Assembly (NCBI RefSeq): GCF_018860765.1
Contig: NZ_JAHKPV010000019.1
Location: forward strand, 124,001-188,000
DNA length: 64,000 nucleotides
Source of the DNA: Marinobacter salexigens
Lineage (GTDB): Bacteria; Pseudomonadota; Gammaproteobacteria; Pseudomonadales; Oleiphilaceae
Reading direction: 5' to 3'
Position numbers and translations under genes: made by a program. The notes beneath the pieces were generated by a model. That model did not search any database. It saw only the letters and a program-made list of their open reading frames with translations, and was not told where the DNA came from. This document shows, in pieces, positions 57,755 through 64,000 of this stretch. The first letter of the stretch is position 1; every line of letters starts with the position of its first letter.

Positions 57755-58616
57755 ATGCCTGCCGCTTAGTACGTGGCGGCAAAATCGCGGCTACAGCCAA
57801 GCCCGCGACGAACCCGCCCAAATGCGCTTCATTTGCCATTCGCCCTAGCCCTAGCATTTCGGGCAAAGGGGTGAAGCCAATGACCATCCACACCACAGCA
57901 AAGGTTACCAGCGCTGGCGGGAACTGGAACCTCGGCACTGATCGTTGGCTTAGCCAGCAATAGCCAAGAATCCCATAAACAACGCCTGAAAGACCACCAA
58001 AAAACGGCCCCGAAACAATGTATTGCAAGCCGTTGGAGAGAAGACTGGTCACTATAAAAAGCAATACCAACCGACCACGACCGTCAAACCATTCGATTTG
58101 GCTTCCCAGAAACCATAGCATCACGGAATTGAAAATTATGTGAGTCCAACTGAAGTGCAGGAAGTCAGGGGTAAAAAGCCGCCAGATCTGGCCGCTAGCA
58201 AGCGTTGCGGCAAGCGCATCGATGCGAGCAGCAATAGCGCCCCAGTCGTAAACTCTAGGATCAATAATGAGCAGATTAGCCGTGAGCTGATTACTGCCGA
58301 GCCCCGTAAACCAGGCCATCAGCAGGCCAAGCACAATGATCCCCAACACCAGAGGGGCGTGCCGCGGGGAGGGCTGCCAACGCCCAGCCACAAACACCGG
58401 CGAGTGATTCTGCTCGTCAACCGCCTGTCGAATGCCGGGGTCGGCGAGGAAACGTTCTAGAGCTTCCAAAACGGGTTCGGCATGCTCGGAATGTTCTAGC
58501 CACAATACCTGAAAACCGCCCTCTTCACTGATTCTGTGAGGAACTCCTTGGCTTCTCAGCCACTGGCTGAACCCGCCAAGATCTACACTGATATCCAACT
58601 GCTTTACTCGGTACAC
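57753..58616 (-). CDS. Rhomboid-family intramembrane serine protease (GlpG-like)
   Basis: A 287-residue protein with a soluble N-terminal domain (1-85, as in GlpG) and about six membrane helices. The catalytic dyad is Ser210 (GGLSGVVYG) and His265 (NEAHLGGFVAG); the HxxxN-type segment FLHFSWTHIIFNSVM in helix 2 is intact. It cleaves membrane-embedded substrates. GTG start with AAGG upstream. It lies 59 bp after the phosphatase gene's upstream neighbour in the same orientation. Natural substrates are unknown. Confidence 0.93.
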   Translation of the reverse strand: MYRVKQLDISVDLGGFSQWLRSQGVPHRISEEGGFQVLWLEHSEHAEPVLEALERFLADPGIRQAVDEQNHSPVFVAGRWQPSPRHAPLVLGIIVLGLLMAWFTGLGSNQLTANLLIIDPRVYDWGAIAARIDALAATLASGQIWRLFTPDFLHFSWTHIIFNSVMLWFLGSQIEWFDGRGRLVLLFIVTSLLSNGLQYIVSGPFFGGLSGVVYGILGYCWLSQRSVPRFQFPPALVTFAVVWMVIGFTPLPEMLGLGRMANEAHLGGFVAGLAVAAILPPRTKRQA

Positions 58617-58675
58617 AATCTACCTTGCCTCGCGGGATGTTCAGATCAATGAACCACGCTACTATTGCTTAGCAT

Positions 58676-59695
58676 TTAGCGTGCGACACTGTCCTCACTG
58701 GTGGGATAATCCGGGGAGTCTTGATGATCCCGAGAAACGTTCACCCATACGAACTTGTCGCGGGAAAGCTCTCGCTCGCCATCCATTCGGTAGGCCACCA
58801 GTCGGCCGTATTTTACTGCGCTGAAATCAATACATGCGACGTTAGATTTTAACGGAGCAGGCTCGCTGTCCATCCAGTAATGCCCCACAAACACCGGTGG
58901 TGCATCAAGCGGATAACTGATTAACTGCTTGCGTTCGTCATCGGTGAGGACGCGGTTTGCCACCTCAGGCGGCAACGGATCAGGCTGAAACACAACATCC
59001 GCATAGGTACGAGGATTATCGGCCCAGAACTTGGTGCGGAAGAACTCTCGAACGTAGCCGTCTCGCCCCGTTATTTTCATACCCGGAGGAAGGCGCAAAT
59101 CCGTTCCACGCAACAAGGTATCCATAACCTGACCGGCAAACGAATCAATTGCTGCCGACGCGTGAAGAAAGTCCTCATCAATGTAGGCACCGCCTTGTGC
59201 TTGCTTGAACTTCTGAATGAGCTCGTCATCCCAGCAGGCGTGCACCGCACGGAAATCGTCCTCCTCGATGAATAAAGGGATAGTGTAAAACCACTCGAGG
59301 AAGTCGTTCCATTCATGGGGGTAGGCGTCGAACTGATCCAGTGTTTCCCGAATCAATCGGTCGTGCCTCGGGTTGTGCTCACGCAGCCAGGTTTTATCGC
59401 TGCCCGCCCGTGCTCGGGTGCAGTAACCCAGAGCATTATATTCGTGGTTTCCCATGACGATACGCGCGGAACCACGTTCGACCATATCCCTAACCATATG
59501 AAGGGCCTCACGAATTCTCGGGCCGCGATCAATAATATCGCCGATGAACACAGCCTGGCGCTGACGATGCTGATAAACGCCGTTTACCTTACTGTACCCC
59601 ATCTGCTCCAGCAGCATCGCAAGGGTATGTGCACAACCGTGGATATCGCCAATGACGTCGTAACCACGACTTGCAGTATGATTATTTCCAGCCAT
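58676..59695 (-). CDS. Metallophosphoesterase (calcineurin-like)
   Basis: A 339-residue phosphatase starting at ATG 59695, 2 bp after the nadK stop; an in-frame TTG at 59701 would overlap nadK. The metal-site motifs GDIHG (16-20), GDIIDRG (52-58) and GNHE (82-85) identify the PPP/ApaH-like phosphoesterase fold, with GHYWM later supplying histidines. The length exceeds ApaH (about 280 residues), so diadenosine tetraphosphate is not a safe call. Coupling to nadK suggests a housekeeping nucleotide or protein phosphatase. Confidence 0.88.
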   Translation of the reverse strand: MAGNNHTASRGYDVIGDIHGCAHTLAMLLEQMGYSKVNGVYQHRQRQAVFIGDIIDRGPRIREALHMVRDMVERGSARIVMGNHEYNALGYCTRARAGSDKTWLREHNPRHDRLIRETLDQFDAYPHEWNDFLEWFYTIPLFIEEDDFRAVHACWDDELIQKFKQAQGGAYIDEDFLHASAAIDSFAGQVMDTLLRGTDLRLPPGMKITGRDGYVREFFRTKFWADNPRTYADVVFQPDPLPPEVANRVLTDDERKQLISYPLDAPPVFVGHYWMDSEPAPLKSNVACIDFSAVKYGRLVAYRMDGERELSRDKFVWVNVSRDHQDSPDYPTSEDSVAR

Positions 59696-59697
59696 GC

Positions 59698-60582
59698 TCA
59701 ACTCGCTGCTATCTCATTTGCCCAACCAAGCTTATCGCGGCAGGTGGCATAGAAATTGTGGTCTGTAGGATGAATTAACCGAATCTTGAAAGGCTTTTTG
59801 GCGATGCGGATAATGTCGCCCGGTGCGCAGGCAATATTCATCTGGCCATCAAAGCTAATTTGCGGGTAGGTTTCGTTGGTTTCGCCGATAACCAGTTTTA
59901 TCTCGCTCTTTCCATCCACCACAATTGGGCGGCTACTGAGGGTATGCGGGAACATAGGAACTAAAACAATGGCATCCAGTTTGGGGTGCATAATGGGGCC
60001 ACCCGCAGATAGCGAGTATGCAGTAGAGCCGGTGGGGGTTGAGACAATCAGGCCATCCGAGCGTTGGCTGTATACGAAATGACCATCAACATAGAGATCA
60101 AACCCAATCATGCGGGTAGATTTACCCGGGTGCAGCACCACGTCGTTCAGAGCAGTACCAAAACCCAAGGGTTGTCCGTTGCGCTCTACATTGCCGTCCA
60201 GCAAAAACCGAGTTTCTTCAATGTATTCGCCTTCAAGTACTTTACCAAGGCGCTCTTCCAGATCAACGGGTGAAATATCGGTTAGAAAACCCAGCCGTCC
60301 CCGGTTTACACCGAGCAATGGAATTTTGGACTTGGCCAGTTCCCGAGCCGCGCCCAATAAACTTCCATCACCTCCCACCACAATAACCAGGTCGCATATT
60401 TCCCCAAGGAGCTTTTTACTGGCAACCTGCAAGCCATGGCCGGGCAGCATGCTGGCAGTGTCTTCCTCAAGGATAACGTGGTAATGGTTGGCGATCAGGT
60501 ATTGTTTTAATTGGCGTAGAGACTCGACAACCTTCACGCTGCCCATGCGGCCAATAACGCCGATATTTCTGAAATGATCCAT
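59698..60582 (-). CDS. nadK: NAD kinase
   Basis: A 294-residue kinase converting NAD to NADP with ATP. The catalytic GGDGS (70-74) and the nucleotide-binding TPTGSTAYSLSAGGPIMHP are intact, and length is normal. AGGAAGCTTC precedes the ATG. It is followed within 2 bp by the phosphoesterase and sits in a run from nadK to pepN that, from memory, is also seen in Pseudomonas. Confidence 0.96.
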   Translation of the reverse strand: MDHFRNIGVIGRMGSVKVVESLRQLKQYLIANHYHVILEEDTASMLPGHGLQVASKKLLGEICDLVIVVGGDGSLLGAARELAKSKIPLLGVNRGRLGFLTDISPVDLEERLGKVLEGEYIEETRFLLDGNVERNGQPLGFGTALNDVVLHPGKSTRMIGFDLYVDGHFVYSQRSDGLIVSTPTGSTAYSLSAGGPIMHPKLDAIVLVPMFPHTLSSRPIVVDGKSEIKLVIGETNETYPQISFDGQMNIACAPGDIIRIAKKPFKIRLIHPTDHNFYATCRDKLGWANEIAAS

Positions 60583-60714
60583 GAAGCTTCCTGTAATGTC
60601 GGAATACGGTTTAAACGGCCAAGCCCGCTCTCGCCCATATCTATCTGAGCTACAGTCTACCCAAAGTCACCCGGATACTGAAAAAAGTTCTGGCGAACGC
60701 ACTCGGTGCGGGCA

Positions 60715-61965
60715 CTATTTTGAAGGCTGATGGTTCTCACAACGATTGTCGATTCCCGGCCGAAAATCCCCGGGCTGACTGACCCGCAACAGTGGCTCGC
60801 CGCAGGGTTCTTCGTTCTCCATACAATGCTGGCAAACCGGATTCTCATAATGCGCAAGCCACTGTAGATACGCGGGTTCGTTCATGCCACAGCGCTCAGC
60901 AGCGTAGGCTGTCGGGTTGCCAAAATAGGTTTCAATATCTTCGTAGGGCAGAGTCAAATGCCCCACACCCGGACGGTAGGCAACTAAAAATACGGACTCC
61001 GCTTTTAGGTGGCCCATCACCGTATTTTCTGCCGGTTCCCGGCTTCGAAGCTCATGCACTTCCTGCTCCAGAGCAACAAGCTTTTCATCTCTGTATTCCA
61101 GCTCACGCTGCTTGCGCTCTAGCTGTTCGCGGAGCAGGACCAATTCGGCAATGGCCTTGGCATCTTCCCGGTCTTTCCCCGCGTCATTGGGCTCAACTTG
61201 CTCCTGCATGCTCAGGTATTGCTGGTTACGCTCAGCCAAACGTTGCTTTAATTGTTCGTTGCTGTGACGTTGCCGCTCGTACTTCTGCTCCAGATCATCA
61301 ACTTGAGTTCGCAGTGCTTTAAGTTCAAGCCGGTGCTCTCGCTGAACATCGGAAAGCACATCCCGATGCACGCTTTGTAGAGTTTTAATGCGCAAGCGCT
61401 GTTCGCGAATTAATTGAGCCAAGCGGGCCCGGTCAGCGCCAATGCGTGATTCGTCATCCGGGGCGGGCTCGTTCTCTCCGGCTCGTAGCACCGGGATATT
61501 TTCTTCTTCGGGAGGCACATGGCGGAATTTCAGCGCATTGGCACTGACAGTTTTGCGGATAAGTTGAAAGTGGTTGTTCCCCGGCGTCATGTCCGGGTCC
61601 CACAATTCAGAGGCGTAACTGGGCTTTGGGCACAGGCTGCGACATACTAGGCGTATTGCGCCGCCCCCCATATCCGGCCCCTTTGCACCCATGCGAGCGA
61701 GCTCTTCGATGGGCACGCTCCAGTTGCTGTCTGCCCTGCCTTCCTCATCAAACCAGATACGGAAAAACACCAGAGCGCGCACGAGAAGATCGCTACTTAG
61801 GTCCACCAGAACGGCTTTCACATCGGTTTCAGCAAGGTCCGACAGTCCAACATAGCCATCAAGGAAAGCACCAAACTCACTGGCACGCATCTGCCGGGCC
61901 ACTTGGTTACCTTCGATAAAGAATACGGCCGAATAATCATCGGTTGCCTGACCGGCAGATACCAT
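60715..61965 (-). CDS. Coiled-coil protein with Cys-rich C-terminus, unknown function
   Basis: A 416-residue protein I cannot assign. Residues about 1-160 form a globular domain (FFIEGNQVARQMRASEFGAF, ALVFFRIWFDEEGRADSNW) with two cysteines in LVCRSLCPKP. Residues about 185-320 are a long coiled coil (LAQLIREQRLRIKTLQSVHR, LREQLERKQRELEYRDEKL). The C-terminal domain (about 330-405, YEDIETYFGNPTAYAAERCG) ends with CQHCMENEEPCG and a further Cys, which could bind zinc. No signal or membrane segment. It lies 132 bp upstream of nadK in the same orientation; GGGGAG precedes the ATG. A structural or chromosome-associated role is possible but unproven. Confidence 0.75.
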   Translation of the reverse strand: MVSAGQATDDYSAVFFIEGNQVARQMRASEFGAFLDGYVGLSDLAETDVKAVLVDLSSDLLVRALVFFRIWFDEEGRADSNWSVPIEELARMGAKGPDMGGGAIRLVCRSLCPKPSYASELWDPDMTPGNNHFQLIRKTVSANALKFRHVPPEEENIPVLRAGENEPAPDDESRIGADRARLAQLIREQRLRIKTLQSVHRDVLSDVQREHRLELKALRTQVDDLEQKYERQRHSNEQLKQRLAERNQQYLSMQEQVEPNDAGKDREDAKAIAELVLLREQLERKQRELEYRDEKLVALEQEVHELRSREPAENTVMGHLKAESVFLVAYRPGVGHLTLPYEDIETYFGNPTAYAAERCGMNEPAYLQWLAHYENPVCQHCMENEEPCGEPLLRVSQPGDFRPGIDNRCENHQPSK

Positions 61966-61974
61966 TACAGACTC

Positions 61975-62031
61975 CCCAAAATCAAAAGACTCTCTGGCAG
62001 ACTAAGAGTTTATAGTCTAGTCAGAGAGTCT
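61975..62031 (-). terminator. Terminator after the dienoyl-CoA reductase gene
   Basis: Arms AGACTCTCTG...AGACTA (61987-62004) and TAGTCT...CAGAGAGTCT (62013-62031) pair over 16 bases with a small internal loop. On the minus strand TTTTGATTTT follows. It lies 35 bases after the fadH stop. Confidence 0.8.
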
Positions 62032-62065
62032 CTGATGCATAGGAAAAAACTGCAATGTTTTGTGA

Positions 62066-64000
62066 TTAGATCTCGGCGGCCAACCGGCTACCCTGATCAA
62101 TCGCCCGCTTAGCGTCCAGCTCTGCGGCCACATCGGAACCACCAATCAGGTGCACAGGTAGCCCTGCCGCTTCAAGCCCGCCCTGCAGTTCACGCAATGG
62201 CTCCTGACCGGCGCACAGAATAATGGTGTCTACCGGCAGAATTCTATCTTCACCCTGCTCAGCACCCTTGGGGGTGACGGTAATGTGTAGGCCTTCGTCG
62301 TCAATCTTGCGATAGGTCACACCGGGCACCATCTGAACCTGACGGTTTTTAAGTGATGTTCTGTGGATCCATCCCGTGGTTTTGCCAAGGTTCTTACCTA
62401 CTTTCGATGTCTTGCGCTGCAGTAAGAAAACGTCGCGAGCTGGCTCAGGGACATCTGCCTTCATGCCTTTAATACCGCCGCGGTGCTCTACCGTTAGGTC
62501 AACGCCCCATTCCCGCATAAAGTGATTCGGATCCAAAGCGGCAGAGGTTCCCTTGTGTACGATAAATTCCGACACATCAAACCCAATACCGCCAGCACCA
62601 ACAACGGCAACCTTCTGGCCTACCGGTTTACGCTCAAGCAGAGCATCCAGATAACCGATCACTTTTGGGTGATCAATACCTTCGATATCCGGCGTACGTG
62701 GCTCCACACCTGTTGCCAGTACAACCTCATCAAAACCACCCGCCTTCAAATCATCCACGTTTACACGGGTTTCGAGGCGCACATCTACGCCGTGCTTATC
62801 CAGCATCACGCGGAAGTAGCGTAGGGTTTCATAGAACTCTTCTTTACCCGGAATCAGCTTGGCCACGTTGAATTGACCGCCAATTTCTTTACCCGCATCA
62901 AACAGCGTCACCTTGTGGCCACGCTCTGCCGCCACTGATGCAAACGCCATCCCTGCTGGCCCTGCTCCCACAACCGCAAGCGATTTGGGCGCAGCGGTTT
63001 TCACATACGTGAGTTCCGTTTCATGACAAGCGCGGGGATTAACGAGGCATGACGTCAGCTTACCGCTGAAAGTATGGTCCAGACAGGCCTGATTACAGCC
63101 AATGCAGGTGTTGATTTCTTCTGCACGGTCTTCAGCAGCTTTCAATACTAGGTCGGCATCCGCAAGGAATGGTCGAGCCATAGACACCATATCTGCGTCG
63201 CCTTCAGCCAGAATCTTCTCGGCAACATCCGGCATGTTGATACGGTTGGTGGTAACCAATGGAATACTTACTTCGCCTTTAAGACGCGCGGTTACCTTAG
63301 TGAAAGCGCCGCGGGGAACAGACGTGGCGATAGTCGGCACCCGTGCCTCGTGCCAGCCAATGCCGGTATTAATAATAGTTGCGCCGGCCTTTTCGATTTC
63401 TTTAGCCAACTGCACCACTTCTTCCCAGGTGCTGCCATCTTCAATGAGATCCAGCATAGAAAGACGATAAATCAGAATAAAGTTTTCGCCGACTCGCTCG
63501 CGAACGCGACGCACAATTTCGATTGGCAGACGGATACGGTTTTCATAGCTACCACCCCATCGGTCTGTGCGATGGTTGGTGTGAGACACAATAAACTGGT
63601 TTATGAAGTAGCCTTCGGAGCCCATAATCTCGACACCGTCATAACCTGCCTTCTGTGCCAATTGCGCACACACTGCATAGTCTTCAATCTGTTTTTCAAT
63701 ACCGGCTTCATCCAGCTCTTTGGGCTTGAACGGGTTGATGGGAGCCTGAATAGCTGAAGGTGCAACTAGCGCTGGGGAGTAGGCATAACGGCCTGCGTGA
63801 AGGATCTGCATGCAGATTTGGCCGTCTGCTTCATGCACGGCGCTAGTGATAACTTTGTGCTTCTCCACTTCTTCATCATTGGTCATCTTGGCCGCGCCCT
63901 GAAAAACGCCACCTTCTGGGTTAGGCCCGATACCACCTGTAACGATTAAACCAACGCCTCCGCGAGCACGCTCTGCATAGAACTCAGCCAAACGTTGAAA
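62066..64000 (-). CDS. fadH: NADPH-dependent 2,4-dienoyl-CoA reductase (5' end outside window)
   Basis: About 644 residues are visible; the frame continues through the right edge (RLAEFYAERARGGVGL at the cut), so roughly the first 30 residues are missing. The N-terminal old-yellow-enzyme TIM barrel binds FMN and acyl-CoA (MQILHAGRYAY, GSEGYFINQF). The iron-sulfur cysteines are CIGCNQACLDH and the following SCLVNP. FAD and NADPH-binding Rossmann domains follow (VVGAGPAGMAFA, VVGAGGIGFDV). It removes 2,4-double bonds during beta-oxidation of unsaturated fatty acids. Confidence 0.96.
   Translation of the reverse strand, partial: FQRLAEFYAERARGGVGLIVTGGIGPNPEGGVFQGAAKMTNDEEVEKHKVITSAVHEADGQICMQILHAGRYAYSPALVAPSAIQAPINPFKPKELDEAGIEKQIEDYAVCAQLAQKAGYDGVEIMGSEGYFINQFIVSHTNHRTDRWGGSYENRIRLPIEIVRRVRERVGENFILIYRLSMLDLIEDGSTWEEVVQLAKEIEKAGATIINTGIGWHEARVPTIATSVPRGAFTKVTARLKGEVSIPLVTTNRINMPDVAEKILAEGDADMVSMARPFLADADLVLKAAEDRAEEINTCIGCNQACLDHTFSGKLTSCLVNPRACHETELTYVKTAAPKSLAVVGAGPAGMAFASVAAERGHKVTLFDAGKEIGGQFNVAKLIPGKEEFYETLRYFRVMLDKHGVDVRLETRVNVDDLKAGGFDEVVLATGVEPRTPDIEGIDHPKVIGYLDALLERKPVGQKVAVVGAGGIGFDVSEFIVHKGTSAALDPNHFMREWGVDLTVEHRGGIKGMKADVPEPARDVFLLQRKTSKVGKNLGKTTGWIHRTSLKNRQVQMVPGVTYRKIDDEGLHITVTPKGAEQGEDRILPVDTIILCAGQEPLRELQGGLEAAGLPVHLIGGSDVAAELDAKRAIDQGSRLAAEI

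Overview
The window looks like a chromosomal segment of a marine gammaproteobacterium, most plausibly Marinobacter or a close relative. This rests on gene content and order, with no database search: a Pseudomonas-like thrS-infC-rpmI-rplT-pheS-pheT-ihfA-merR block, a glucosylglycerate (osmolyte) operon, a BCCT and a TAXI-type TRAP transporter, a Pla-1/VolA-type lipase lipoprotein, and a pepN-DUF2797-yeaC-rhomboid-phosphatase-nadK run. I see no prophage, insertion sequence, CRISPR array or integrase; the segment reads as core and soft-core genome with long operons.

Layout. 1-1.3 kb: the tail of one oxidoreductase and a PIG3-type quinone oxidoreductase. 1.4-6.2 kb (minus strand): a compact four-gene operon for glucosylglycerate turnover (glycerate kinase, phosphatase, synthase, GH13 phosphorylase). 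6.3-10.3 kb: SelO, class I fumarase and a crotonase-family enzyme. 10.6-16.3 kb: two large convergent lipoproteins (Pla-1/VolA lipase and a penicillin-acylase-family Ntn hydrolase) sharing a bidirectional terminator. 16.4-21 kb: a CaiB/AMACR racemase divergent from an AraC-type regulator, then an unknown exported protein with rmuC. 21.3-25.1 kb: a small orphan, then a three-gene retropepsin / 7TM inactive transglutaminase / ATP-grasp operon predicted to make or handle an unknown amide- or peptide-linked product. 25.2-28.7 kb: BCCT transporter and a membrane-anchored glutamate-synthase-like flavoprotein. 28.8-33 kb: tRNA-Pro(GGG) and a complete sulfate ABC transporter. 33-37 kb: soluble PAS-PAS chemoreceptor, aldehyde dehydrogenase, and a Crp/Fnr regulator divergent from a small DUF2892 membrane protein. 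37-44.5 kb: the translation operon, with an AUU-initiated infC and unusual sequence before pheS. 44.7-48.3 kb: TAXI-TRAP transporter. 48.5-53.5 kb: MMPL/RND exporter, YCF48 and DUF1329. 53.7-62 kb: pepN to nadK plus a coiled-coil protein. 62-64 kb: 2,4-dienoyl-CoA reductase, cut by the window edge.

The most interesting item is not a protein gene. In the 164-bp gap between yeaC and the rhomboid gene (57589-57752), on the strand opposite both neighbours, there is a TTGACA/TATCAT promoter whose -10 region lies inside a near-consensus Fur box, followed by a 5' hairpin, a linker and a strong intrinsic terminator. This is the architecture of an iron-responsive RyhB/PrrF-type small RNA of about 86 nt. 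Its linker carries CUCAUCAGG, perfectly complementary to the Shine-Dalgarno region of the iron-sulfur class I fumarase gene in this same window (9309-9317). That gives a testable iron-sparing circuit.
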